From: Atribacterota bacterium | GTDB lineage: Bacteria; Atribacterota; Phoenicimicrobiia; Phoenicimicrobiales; Phoenicimicrobiaceae | Length of the DNA: 9,968 bases | Assembly (NCBI GenBank): GCA_030599445.1 | Contig: JAUVOA010000034.1 | Coordinates: 1 to 9,968, forward strand | Direction of reading: 5' to 3' | Notes under the pieces: generated by a model | The model's input: the letters and a program-made list of their open reading frames with translations, nothing else | Told to the model about the DNA's origin: nothing | Databases searched by the model: none | Shown: positions 1 to 6,732 of the stretch, in pieces | Position numbering within the stretch: position 1 is the stretch's first letter | Layout of the letters: every line of letters starts with the position of its first letter | Position numbers and translations under genes: made by a program

Positions 1-127
1 GATTAATTATAAATGAACCTGTTTCAGGATTTTTACTTAAAATCTTTTCATACTGTCCCGGTGAACCTTCTATGGGTTTCCAGGGAATGATTTCAGTATC
101 AAAATAATCTAGTTCGGGTTTAGCCAT
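1..127 (-). CDS. cupin-type protein, N-terminal part (runs off window)
   Basis: The first 42 codons of a minus-strand gene are present; the rest lies beyond the left edge. It starts at an ATG with AAGGAAAGG a few bases upstream. The residues include WKPIEGSPGQYEKIL and PETGSFIIN, which resemble the start of ChrR-like/anti-sigma-type cupin proteins (a Trp-x-Pro, Gly-x-x-Gly, then Glu-Thr-Gly before the first beta strands). The metal-binding His/Glu residues that would prove a cupin are not in the window, so the family call is by resemblance only. It lies 78 bases downstream of the pyruvate-kinase-domain gene on the same strand and may be co-transcribed with it. The substrate is unknown. Confidence 0.55.
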   Translation of the reverse strand, partial: MAKPELDYFDTEIIPWKPIEGSPGQYEKILSKNPETGSFIIN

Positions 128-205
128 TTTACCTTTCCTTTTAGAAATTATTATTTTAAACTTAGCCTAATTATATAAAACATTGATTTATTTCTATACC
201 TCTTA

Positions 206-832
206 TTATAGCGGTTGTCCTTTAAGGGACCTAACCCTGGGCAAACATACGATTTCCTTAAACTGCAGTTTAAAGAAATCATTACTATGGGCGGGTACCA
301 ACACCACGGCTGTATCACAGCCTCTACTAGTACCGGCAATGGTCATAATCTCATCGTCAACGGGAACACCACCGCAGTCAGCCGCCATAACTGCTATTTC
401 GGTACAAACCTTGAATCCTTCGCCCAACATTTTAAATAACTCTGCCATGAGCTGGGTGAAGGATATTCCACCGTATTTCCTATTTATTGACCTGTCAATG
501 CCAGCAAGTACGTGTGTGGTATTTATTATCTTTGCACCAGTTTCCTCTAGTTTTTGCCTGTTCTCAGGTTTCATGGATTCTTTTCCAGGTTCACGTAAGC
601 CGTACATAGAGTTAATAACCACAATTTCTTCACCCTTAAAGTAATTTAAGGCCTTTACGGCTGTGTCACCAAAGGAAGTAGCTATGATTATTTTTTTTAA
701 CCCTAGCTCGTCAAATCTTTCCTTTGCCAGTCTAAGCGTATCTTCAGTATTGGACTTACCCATCTTGTCAAAGTATACAATCTTCTTTTCCTGATAATGG
801 GGTCCGCAGTTATTTCTATAATTACTCAACAA
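206..832 (-). CDS. stand-alone pyruvate kinase alpha/beta (C-terminal) domain protein
   Basis: This is a protein of about 208 residues covering only the alpha/beta domain that forms the C-terminal, allosteric part of pyruvate kinase. The TIM-barrel catalytic domain is absent, so it should not be called a pyruvate kinase. Visible landmarks are VYFDKMGKSNTEDTL near residue 20, the nucleotide/phosphate-type loop ATSFGDTA near 51-58, SINRKYGG near 115, VCTEIAVMAADCG near 142 and AGTSRGCDTAVVL near 166-178, followed by PAHSNDFF. Small free-standing proteins of this kind occur in bacteria and archaea without an assigned function. The start is one of several TTG codons: AAGGAG ends at 839, so the TTG at 832 (6-base spacer) or at 829 (9-base spacer) fits better than the TTG at 838, which touches the Shine-Dalgarno. 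It follows the broken CCG-domain gene by about 15 bases, so the two were probably one operon. It is richer in G+C than the kor operon. Confidence 0.75.
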   Translation of the reverse strand: MLSNYRNNCGPHYQEKKIVYFDKMGKSNTEDTLRLAKERFDELGLKKIIIATSFGDTAVKALNYFKGEEIVVINSMYGLREPGKESMKPENRQKLEETGAKIINTTHVLAGIDRSINRKYGGISFTQLMAELFKMLGEGFKVCTEIAVMAADCGGVPVDDEIMTIAGTSRGCDTAVVLVPAHSNDFFKLQFKEIVCLPRVRSLKGQPL

Positions 833-838
833 AATCAA

Positions 839-844
839 CTCCTT
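839..844 (-). promoter_or_regulatory. ribosome binding site deciding the start of the PK-domain gene
   Basis: On the minus strand this reads AAGGAG. It is immediately next to the most upstream TTG (836-838), which leaves no spacer, so initiation at the TTG at 830-832 or 827-829 is more likely. Confidence 0.5.
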
Positions 845-847
845 TTC

Positions 848-1596
848 TTATTTTTGTTTTTTAAACTTCCGGTAAGAATACAGTAAAAGGTGCTCAACCT
901 TTAACTTGCTGCGTTTACAGCGTGCAGCGCGGTTTAAATTATCCCGGCAGAAAACGCAGTTCGTTACCAGAACGTCTATGTCGTCCTTTTCTGCTTCCTC
1001 TATAACCTTGGACGATAGGTCAAGGGTCATAGAAGGATTGCTGGATAATGTCATACCGCCGCAGCACATATTGGTGATTTTGGTATCAATAAACTCAATA
1101 CCCTGGGCTGCCTTTAAAACCACCAGTAACTTATCAAGCAGTCCCCGACCTTTGCCGTGATGGCAGGGGGAATTATATGTAACTTTCAGCGGTTTGCTTT
1201 TTTTTCAAGCTGATACTGTTCAGCTTGTTAGCCAACAATTCTGTCATGTCAATTATTGTAAACGGTAGTTCTTTACCGTTCTTTGCTTTGTAATAGTCGT
1301 TATAATCCTTTTTAAGTGTAAGCCCACACCCCCGGACAGGGCGTGATTACCTGCTCAACCCCGGCACTTATCAGTATATCGATGTTGGTTTCAAATGCTT
1401 TCTCGGCCTGTTTCCTATCGCCGACCCACATTAGTGGACCACCACAGCATACCAAGCCGTCGGGCATTTGCACCTTAACGTCCATTGCCAAGAGAAGGTC
1501 TAATACTTTCTTCCCTTCTGTGGGATACTGGCCTGCAAGCATACAGCCCAGAAATACTGCTGTTTTACTTTGGAGATCTATTATTGCATGCTTCAA
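848..1596 (-). pseudogene. two-CCG-domain Fe-S protein (HdrB/GlpC-like), broken by two 1-base insertions
   Basis: The family comprises heterodisulfide-reductase subunit B/GlpC-type proteins that bind Fe-S clusters through paired cysteine-rich CCG domains (CX~35CCGX~35CxxC) and pass electrons for redox enzymes. The first CCG domain has FLGCM, VCCGGP and then TPCPG at the break. The second has NSPCHHGKG, NMCCGGMT and TNCVFC. In the DNA as given, the first frame ends at a stop at 1312-1314. Dropping one base from the C5 run at 1329-1333 restores CPGCGLTLKKDYNDYY. Dropping one from the T8 run at 1198-1205 restores LKKSKPLKVTYNSPCHHG and joins the downstream frame. The 473-base offset between the two frames fits exactly two extra bases. 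The repaired product would be about 248 residues, a normal length for a CCG-pair protein. The 5' boundary is uncertain: TTG at 1596 has no clear ribosome binding site and an in-frame stop lies shortly upstream. Either the gene is dead or these are homopolymer sequencing errors. Confidence 0.8.
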
Positions 1597-1944
1597 TTTC
1601 TTTTGCTTTGTCAGCGCATAGTTTTTTTACTGTTTACCTAAATAAGATTCAATGTTGGTGAAAGCATAAATGCACCACTTGGACTGTTACATTTGATCTT
1701 TTTAATACTATTTGAACTTCCACGACAAATTCTCGACATCATTTAAATTCATCGCACATATCTATAACACTATCCTGTGGCCCAGACATATTTTCTAATA
1801 CCACCATCTGCACTATTGAGTTAGCAATTGAAAAAACCATTTTCTGGTTTTGTCTTTATAAGAACAGGATTGCCACTTACTAATTTTACTTATTCTGTAT
1901 ACCTTGCCCAACAAAGATCATGCAAATAATTGTACTTATATAAA
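1597..1944. other. gene-free stretch between the CCG gene and the kor operon
   Basis: This stretch of about 350 bases holds no intact gene. It contains the possible remnant described at 1708-1921 and two tiny minus-strand reading frames that overlap as TGATG (1739-1840 and 1638-1739, 33 codons each), neither with a clear ribosome binding site. A stretch just upstream of the CCG gene reads KKLCADKAKEIEACNN in a frame different from the CCG frame, so the decay may extend to that gene's 5' end. No tRNA, promoter or strong GC-rich terminator was seen. Confidence 0.5.
1708..1921 (-). pseudogene. possible decayed gene remnant, unrecognised
   Basis: No intact gene is present here, but the minus strand gives protein-like stretches in successive frames: MIFVGQGIQNK from the ATG at 1921, then KLVSGNPVLIKTKPENGFF, then SIANSIVQMVVLENMSGPQD and SVIDMCDEF. 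The change between the second and third pieces falls at a T6 run (minus strand, 1832-1837); dropping one T joins them. Dropping one A from the AAA after DEF would continue to NDVENLSWKFK and a stop at 1708-1710. The pattern of single extra bases in short homopolymers is the same as in the neighbouring CCG gene. I do not recognise the protein family. It may instead be non-coding sequence that reads well by chance. Confidence 0.3.
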
Positions 1945-1950
1945 TTATTT
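1924..1950 (-). terminator. weak AT-only hairpin at the end of the kor operon
   Basis: There is a perfect 8-bp inverted repeat, AAATAATT at 1924-1931 and AATTATTT at 1943-1950, with an 11-base loop. It overlaps the korD stop codon. No U-tract follows on the minus strand and the stem has no G-C pairs, so termination here is only a guess. Confidence 0.2.
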
Positions 1951-2145
1951 TTTCACAAAAATAGCCAGGTCAGGACAAGTCAATTCGCAAAGTTTACACT
2001 TTGTACACCTATTTTCATTGACCACTTCAGGAATGACAAACCCTTTATCATTGACCTTATTTTTCATTTGAAATACATTATTGGGGCAAATACGCACACA
2101 AAGCTTACAACCTTTACATATTTTGTCATCTATATGAATAAACAT
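1945..2145 (-). CDS. korD: 2-oxoacid:ferredoxin oxidoreductase, delta (2x[4Fe-4S] ferredoxin) subunit
   Basis: This 66-residue ferredoxin is the electron-carrying delta subunit of the oxidoreductase encoded upstream. It takes electrons from the catalytic beta subunit and hands them to free ferredoxin in the cytoplasm. Two complete cluster motifs are visible: C10-x2-C13-x2-C16-x3-C20-P (CKGCKLCVRICP) and C47-x2-C50-x2-C53-x3-C57-P (CTKCKLCELTCP). They are separated by about 26 residues that include KGFVIPEV, typical of KorD/PorD-type subunits. It starts at an ATG one base after the sucD stop (TAGGATG), so it is translationally coupled and is the last gene of the operon. In many kor operons korD comes first; here the two suc genes lie between it and the other kor subunits, which ties SucCD to the same enzyme system. 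A general-purpose ferredoxin cannot be excluded. Confidence 0.85.
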   Translation of the reverse strand: MFIHIDDKICKGCKLCVRICPNNVFQMKNKVNDKGFVIPEVVNENRCTKCKLCELTCPDLAIFVKK

Positions 2146-2146
2146 C

Positions 2147-3019
2147 CTATTTTCCCTCTATCTTTCTAATTTGTTCAACTATATCCATATGATTTTTGGC
2201 TATGTATGCTCCTGCTTCTCTTAGAGCATTGATTTTTGACTTGGCAGTTCCTAAGTCGCCTTCTATGATTGCTCCAGCATGACCCAGAGATTTGCCTTTT
2301 GGTGCTGAGCTTCCTACAATAAGGGAAATGACTGGTTTATCAACCTCTTTTTTGATAAACTTTGCTGTCTCTTCTTCCATGGTTCCGCCAATTTCTCCAA
2401 GCAAGACGATCATTTTTGTATCATCATCTTCCTGAAATAATTTTATAATGTTTAATTGCGTTAAGCCCCAGAAAGGTCCTCCTCCAATTGCCACAACGGT
2501 TGATTGCCCTATTCCGTTTTCAGTTAGCGTTTTTCCCACTTCATAAGAAAGGGCACCGCTTTTAGAAACCACACCAATATGTCCCTCTTTATACATGTTA
2601 GGAGGATGAACTCCTAACTTACATTTTCCCGGTGAAATCAATCCGGCCGAACCCGGACCTAAAATTCTTGCACCTTTATTTTCTGCATATTTTATGATTT
2701 GAACCACGTCGTGTTCCGGAATTTGTTCTGTGGTTAAAACCAAGAATTTAATACTATTTTCAGTAACCTCGATGCAAGAATCTTTGGCATAAGGAGGGGG
2801 AACAAAGCTAATGGCTACATCAATCTCGTGATTATTTACCGCTTCCTTAACAAAATCATATACCGGAACCCCTTCAACTTCTTTTCCTCCTTTTCCCGGC
2901 GTAACACCGGCTACAATATTGGTGCCATATCTTTTCATAATTTCGGTTTGTAATCTTCCGGATTTTCCCGTTATTCCCAATACCAACACTTTTGTATTTT
3001 TATTAATTAAGATAGACAT
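2147..3019 (-). CDS. sucD: succinyl-CoA synthetase-like alpha subunit (ADP/GDP-forming acyl-CoA ligase)
   Basis: The 290-residue product matches the usual length of SucD. The alpha subunit binds CoA and carries the phosphohistidine that relays phosphate from acyl phosphate to ADP or GDP. The Rossmann CoA-binding domain begins with VLVLGITGKSGR (13-22). GVTPGKGG (38-45) and VVSKSGALSYEV (150-161) follow. The active-site loop GHAGA (246-250) supplies His247, and GEIGG (208-212) supplies the conserved Glu209 that contacts that His. These residues suggest a working enzyme. The loop normally reading GGDPI-x-GT is GGGPFWGL here (179-186), and the usual GPNxPG is GPGSAG (121-126), so the acyl substrate may not be succinate. 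The start ATG directly abuts the sucC stop (TAGATG), with GGAG six bases upstream. It should pair with the preceding gene product as an alpha-beta dimer or tetramer. Confidence 0.85.
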   Translation of the reverse strand: MSILINKNTKVLVLGITGKSGRLQTEIMKRYGTNIVAGVTPGKGGKEVEGVPVYDFVKEAVNNHEIDVAISFVPPPYAKDSCIEVTENSIKFLVLTTEQIPEHDVVQIIKYAENKGARILGPGSAGLISPGKCKLGVHPPNMYKEGHIGVVSKSGALSYEVGKTLTENGIGQSTVVAIGGGPFWGLTQLNIIKLFQEDDDTKMIVLLGEIGGTMEEETAKFIKKEVDKPVISLIVGSSAPKGKSLGHAGAIIEGDLGTAKSKINALREAGAYIAKNHMDIVEQIRKIEGK

Positions 3020-4153
3020 CTAATTCTCCATTGCTTTTTTTACGGCTTTTTTCACTGCAATATTTAAGCTGTCATAAACCGGTATATTCGCCTTTTTCAT
3101 TAATTCTTTTCCAATTTCTTCTTTTGTCCCACACATTCTGATAAAAATGGGAATATCTTTGTTTAATTCCTTTTTAAATTTCAGGATTCCTTCTGCCATG
3201 TCATCCATTCGGTTAAAACCCCCGATTAAAACCACCAGAATACTTTTAACCGATTGATCACTTGCGACCATCTTCAAAGATTTGAGCATTACTTCTGAGT
3301 TAGTAATTCCTCCCATTTCACAAAAATTCGCTACTTTACCGCCATATTCGTTAATCAAGTCAAGGGTAAAAAGGCCTGTTCCGGCGCCATCAGATATTAC
3401 CCCAATATCTCCAGAAAGAGAAACATAGGTAATTGTATCCTCTTTGGGCTTTGAAGCATGTGCCTCTTTTTTGTCCTGAATGAATTCTTTTTCTTCTCTT
3501 AACTTGTTAAATAACTCTTCATGGCGAAAACGGGATTGGTCATCAAGATTGACTTTTGCATCAATCGCAACAAATCCGCCGGGAGTAATCGCCAGGGGAT
3601 TTATTTCAACCAATGTAGCATCGTATTCTTTAAAAATTTTATATACTGCCCTAATGATATTTTTGAATTCTAAATAATTATCAATATTTAATTTTTTTGC
3701 TACAAAGCGAATCTGATATTCTAAGATTCCTAAAAAAGGATCAATTTCGACAAAATATATTTTCTCCTTATTTAATCTAGCACTTTCTTCAATATCCATG
3801 CCCCCGGATGTGCCGACTATGAGTACAGGAGTTGATTTGCCCCTGTTGAAGGTGATTGAAAGATAGATTTCTCTTAAGATATCCACTTTTTCTAAGGCCA
3901 ATATCGCTTTGACTTTCTCTCCTTGAATGGTTAGAGCAAATAAATCATTGATTATCTTTGATGCATCAGTACTGCCATCCCAAATTTTTATTCCCCCGGC
4001 TTTTCCTCTGCCTCCAACCAAGACCTGGGATTTCAAGACCAAAGGTGGGGTTAAATCTTTCCCATTATCCTTTGCATGAATTAAGAATCCCGATTGAACT
4101 GGAATTCCATATTTTTTAAATATCTCCTTACCCTGGAATTCATATAATTTCAT
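3020..4153 (-). CDS. sucC: succinyl-CoA synthetase-like beta subunit (ATP-grasp)
   Basis: The 377-residue product is close to the roughly 388 of E. coli SucC. The beta subunit holds the nucleotide-binding ATP-grasp domain and closes the acyl-CoA site. MKLYEFQGKEIFKKYGIPV at the N-terminus and GGRGKAGG (47-54) are standard. EINPLAIT (183-190) supplies Asn185 and DAK supplies Asp198, the likely Mg2+ ligands. The C-terminal domain has GGFNRMDDMAEGI (311-323), matching the family's GGI-x-R-x-D loop. Two conserved glycine-rich loops differ from the common SucC form: NGAG is DGAG (255-258) and DVGGGA is EMGGIT (279-284). The gene overlaps korC by 4 bases (ATGA) and abuts sucD, so the pair is made with the Kor subunits. 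In the oxidative direction the enzyme would capture the acyl-CoA energy as ATP or GTP. The nucleotide cannot be told by eye. Confidence 0.87.
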   Translation of the reverse strand: MKLYEFQGKEIFKKYGIPVQSGFLIHAKDNGKDLTPPLVLKSQVLVGGRGKAGGIKIWDGSTDASKIINDLFALTIQGEKVKAILALEKVDILREIYLSITFNRGKSTPVLIVGTSGGMDIEESARLNKEKIYFVEIDPFLGILEYQIRFVAKKLNIDNYLEFKNIIRAVYKIFKEYDATLVEINPLAITPGGFVAIDAKVNLDDQSRFRHEELFNKLREEKEFIQDKKEAHASKPKEDTITYVSLSGDIGVISDGAGTGLFTLDLINEYGGKVANFCEMGGITNSEVMLKSLKMVASDQSVKSILVVLIGGFNRMDDMAEGILKFKKELNKDIPIFIRMCGTKEEIGKELMKKANIPVYDSLNIAVKKAVKKAMEN

Positions 4154-4710
4154 TCAATATCCTCTTTAGTTATATCTAAATCCTTTGCAAAGCTTACTCC
4201 CGCATTAAATGCTTTTAAATTGATATCAATAAATTTTTTTGGAACCATTGAACTGATAATTTCTCTTAAATTATCTTCACTAACCACTTTAATGAGCTTT
4301 TGTAAAAATCCTAAAATTACCATATTTGCAGCAATCCTATTTCCGATTTTTATAGCAGTTTCTGTAGCAGGCACTTTATAAATATTTGCATCAATGGAAG
4401 GAATTTCCGTGACAAGTTTAGGGTCAACGATTAGAATTCCCGTTTTTTTAAGGGTCGATAAATATTTATCCAAAGCACTTTGAAACAAACAAATCAAAAT
4501 ATCTTTATATTTGGTTGTAGGTGAATTGATTAGTTTATCCGAAATAATTAGTTCTGATTGGCATTCTCCTCCCCTTGCTTCTGAACCATATGATTGAGTT
4601 TGTACTGCATATAAATTTCCCTTCTTCACTGAAGCGGTACCTAAAACTATTGCAGTCAAAATAATTCCTTGACCTCCAAAACCACTAATTCTAACACTTA
4701 AAGGTTTCAA
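4150..4710 (-). CDS. korC: 2-oxoacid:ferredoxin oxidoreductase, gamma subunit
   Basis: The 186-residue gamma subunit is a small alpha/beta domain that completes the catalytic core and in this superfamily contributes to CoA binding. The N-terminal SGFGGQGI (9-16) is the hallmark glycine-rich motif, followed by QTQSYGSEARGGECQSE (37-53), also diagnostic. The length is typical for KorC. The start is TTG: it is preceded by AAAGGAGG with a 7-base spacer and overlaps the korB stop as TTGA. No better ATG exists before the SGFGGQG motif. Its own TGA overlaps the sucC ATG as ATGA. A VorA/PorG-type role for another 2-oxoacid would look alike at this subunit. Confidence 0.88.
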   Translation of the reverse strand: MKPLSVRISGFGGQGIILTAIVLGTASVKKGNLYAVQTQSYGSEARGGECQSELIISDKLINSPTTKYKDILICLFQSALDKYLSTLKKTGILIVDPKLVTEIPSIDANIYKVPATETAIKIGNRIAANMVILGFLQKLIKVVSEDNLREIISSMVPKKFIDINLKAFNAGVSFAKDLDITKEDIE

Positions 4711-5525
4711 TTATCTTCCTCCTTTAAAAAAGTGGTCCCCTGAAAAACCGGACGTTTTTTATGAATAAATTCTCCCAAAACAAATCTATCTTTTAATTCC
4801 TGTTCGCTTAATTTTTTAGCCTTAGTTTTTAATATTGATTTATTTTCAATCCACTTTAATACTTCTTCCGTATCACTGGTCTTCAGAGCATAACGGCCAA
4901 AATTGGTGGGACATTGGGACAAGATTTCAATCAGGGAAAATCCTTTATGTTGTAAGGCCTTTTTTATTGCTTTAATCGTTTGAATCGGCTTGGCTGTACT
5001 CCATCGACTTACATAAGTAGCTCCGGCACATACTGCAAGTTTACAGACATCGAGGGTATTTTCTTTGCTTCCATATGGAGTAGTCATAGTTACCGAATTA
5101 AATAGAGTAGTTGGAGCTACTTGCCCTCCGGTCATGGCAAAATTAAAATTATTAACCATAATGACGGTGACATCAAGGTTGCGCCGGGTAGCATGTAAAA
5201 AATGGTTACCGCCAATAGACACTAAATCTCCATCACCGGCAAATATTACTACTTTTAGATCCGGTCTATATAATTTTATACCGGTTGCCCAGGCTAATGT
5301 TCTGCCATGGACGCCATGAAGCGAATCGGTATTTAAATAAATGGGGATTCTTGCCGTACAACCCACCCCACCGATTGTGACTATCTTTTTAAAATCTAAC
5401 TGCAAATTATCCACTGCTCTTAAAAAATAACTTAAAATCTGTCCGCATCCACAACCAGGACAGAAAAAATGGGGTAGCTTTCCATTTCGAATATATTTAC
5501 GAAGAGGATTTATCTTTTCTTTCAT
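4707..5525 (-). CDS. korB: 2-oxoacid:ferredoxin oxidoreductase, beta (thiamine-diphosphate) subunit
   Basis: The 272-residue catalytic subunit binds thiamine diphosphate, Mg2+ and one [4Fe-4S] cluster. Cys22 and Cys25 (FCPGCGCG), Cys56 (GVGCTARIP) and Cys205 (SQCPTNFGR) sit where the four cluster ligands occur in this family. The ThDP/Mg motif is GDGDLVSIGGNH (97-108) through VNN (124-126), followed by MTGGQVAPTT (131-140). The last segment and SQCPT point to the 2-oxoglutarate (Kor) type rather than pyruvate:ferredoxin oxidoreductase. The usual NN-x-x-Y-GMTGGQ stretch is NNFNFAMTGGQ here. The start ATG has AAGGAGG at a 7-base spacing and overlaps the korA stop as ATGA. It acts in the cytoplasm with KorA, KorC and KorD. 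Confidence 0.9.
   Translation of the reverse strand: MKEKINPLRKYIRNGKLPHFFCPGCGCGQILSYFLRAVDNLQLDFKKIVTIGGVGCTARIPIYLNTDSLHGVHGRTLAWATGIKLYRPDLKVVIFAGDGDLVSIGGNHFLHATRRNLDVTVIMVNNFNFAMTGGQVAPTTLFNSVTMTTPYGSKENTLDVCKLAVCAGATYVSRWSTAKPIQTIKAIKKALQHKGFSLIEILSQCPTNFGRYALKTSDTEEVLKWIENKSILKTKAKKLSEQELKDRFVLGEFIHKKRPVFQGTTFLKEEDN
4718..4725 (-). promoter_or_regulatory. strong ribosome binding site for the TTG start of korC
   Basis: The minus strand reads AAAGGAGG, with 7 bases before TTG. It lies inside the end of korB and supports the non-ATG start. Confidence 0.7.
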
Positions 5526-6679
5526 GATAAGTCCTCCTTAATTGCCTTGTATATCTCTTCTTTTGTGTGAATGATTCCTTCATTTTTGGTAATATGACTA
5601 ACCGGGCAAAAGGGCAAACATATCCTTTCAATTTCTCTTGCATACTTGCCAATATTCATTTCTACTGCAAATATCCTACCTACATTTTTAGCTATATCTT
5701 TTATTAAATTTTCATGAATAGGCCAAACAGTAATTAACTTTAACATCCCAATTTTTATGCCATCATTTCTGGCCATCTCAATTGCATCGAGTGCCGGTCG
5801 AACTTCACTTCCATAGGCAATAATTGCTACATCCGCATCATCTAAAAAACATAATTCAGTTTTACAGATTTTATCTTTATTTTCTCTGATTTTACCGGTA
5901 ATTCTTTGATATAATTTTTTATATCCCTGTGCATCCCAATCAATCGTGCCGTCTTCATTATGATAATTTAGTGTATATAAATTATGATAACCTTCGCCTA
6001 TGGGGGCAAACTCCGGAGGGCTATTATTCTTTGCTTTAAACGGTAGATATTCTTCCGGGGTTAATGATGTATACATTCTTTTATATATTTCTATACTCTC
6101 TTTTTCAGGTATTTTTACTCTTTCTCTCATTAAGGCAATAGTTGTTTCAGACATAACTATTACAGGATTTCTAAATTCCTCAGCTAAATTAAAAGCCAAT
6201 ATGGTAAAATCAAATAATTCCTGGGCTGTAGAAGGAGCTAATACGATACTTTCATAATCTCCGCTTGCTCCCCAACGCATCTGCATCACATCAGCCTGGG
6301 TAGCAAAATTTTCCCCCCTGCATCTTTGAACATCAACAATCACACATGGGGCTTCAACTGCTGAGGCATATCCAATACCCTCCTGCATATAATTAAAACC
6401 TGCGCTTGCGGTGGCGGTCATTACTTTAGCACCAGCTAACGAGGCGCCTATTATTGAATAAATTGAAAATAATTCATCTTCCCCTTGAACAAAAATACCT
6501 CCTACCTCAGGTAAACGTTTTGACATCAACTCTGATATTTCATTTGCAGGAGTGATAGGATAACCGGCAAAGTAATTACATCCAACAGCTAAAGCTCCTT
6601 CAACAACTGCATAATTGCCCAGCATAAAATGGATACCGCTATTTACTCGATTGCTTTTATGCTTTAAATTTTTATCCAT
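5522..6679 (-). CDS. korA: 2-oxoacid:ferredoxin oxidoreductase, alpha subunit
   Basis: This is a 385-residue alpha subunit with the pyrimidine-binding domain (about 20-210) and the transketolase-C-like domain II (about 275-370). GYPITPANEISE (39-50), QGEDELFSI (65-73) and TATASAGF (88-95) are standard for KorA/VorB-type alpha chains, and RWGASGDYE (135-143) follows. The loop that usually reads GPSTG between VQR and QxD is RCRGENFAT here, an unusual replacement next to the active site. I chose the ATG at 6679 (MDKNLKHKS) because AGAGG lies upstream of it. A TTG ten codons earlier (6709) would lengthen the protein but has no ribosome binding site. The gene begins 53 bases after gntR and overlaps korB by 4 bases. 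It catalyses, with KorBCD, CoA-dependent oxidative decarboxylation of a 2-oxoacid with ferredoxin as electron acceptor. Confidence 0.88.
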   Translation of the reverse strand: MDKNLKHKSNRVNSGIHFMLGNYAVVEGALAVGCNYFAGYPITPANEISELMSKRLPEVGGIFVQGEDELFSIYSIIGASLAGAKVMTATASAGFNYMQEGIGYASAVEAPCVIVDVQRCRGENFATQADVMQMRWGASGDYESIVLAPSTAQELFDFTILAFNLAEEFRNPVIVMSETTIALMRERVKIPEKESIEIYKRMYTSLTPEEYLPFKAKNNSPPEFAPIGEGYHNLYTLNYHNEDGTIDWDAQGYKKLYQRITGKIRENKDKICKTELCFLDDADVAIIAYGSEVRPALDAIEMARNDGIKIGMLKLITVWPIHENLIKDIAKNVGRIFAVEMNIGKYAREIERICLPFCPVSHITKNEGIIHTKEEIYKAIKEDLS

Positions 6680-6732
6680 TGTTAAATTAACCTCTTTACT
6701 TTTTTTCAAATTTAAATTACTACTTAAAAAGA

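Noticed and set aside
205..210. TATAAT on the minus strand as a promoter for the cupin gene
   Set aside because: No acceptable -35 hexamer lies 16-18 bases upstream, and it sits at the end of the preceding coding region.
251..280. 30-base near-perfect palindrome centred on CTGCAG
   Set aside because: Only one of 15 pairs mismatches, but it lies inside the conserved FFKLQFKEI coding stretch of the PK-domain gene, so the codons explain most of it. A regulatory role is not supported.
1638..1739. Small frame MSRICRGSSNSIKKIKCN... as a degenerate ferredoxin
   Set aside because: Cys followed by Ser at +3 and +6 loosely recalls C-x2-C-x2-C, but the fourth position does not fit, and no ribosome binding site or full motif is present.
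6000..6257. Open frames on the strand opposite the kor-suc and argH genes
   Set aside because: They lie antisense within strongly supported genes, have no family resemblance or ribosome binding sites, and are expected by chance.
6680..6709. TTG at 6709 as the start of korA
   Set aside because: No ribosome binding site precedes it, and the extra ten residues are lysine-rich and not family-like; the ATG at 6679 has AGAGG upstream.
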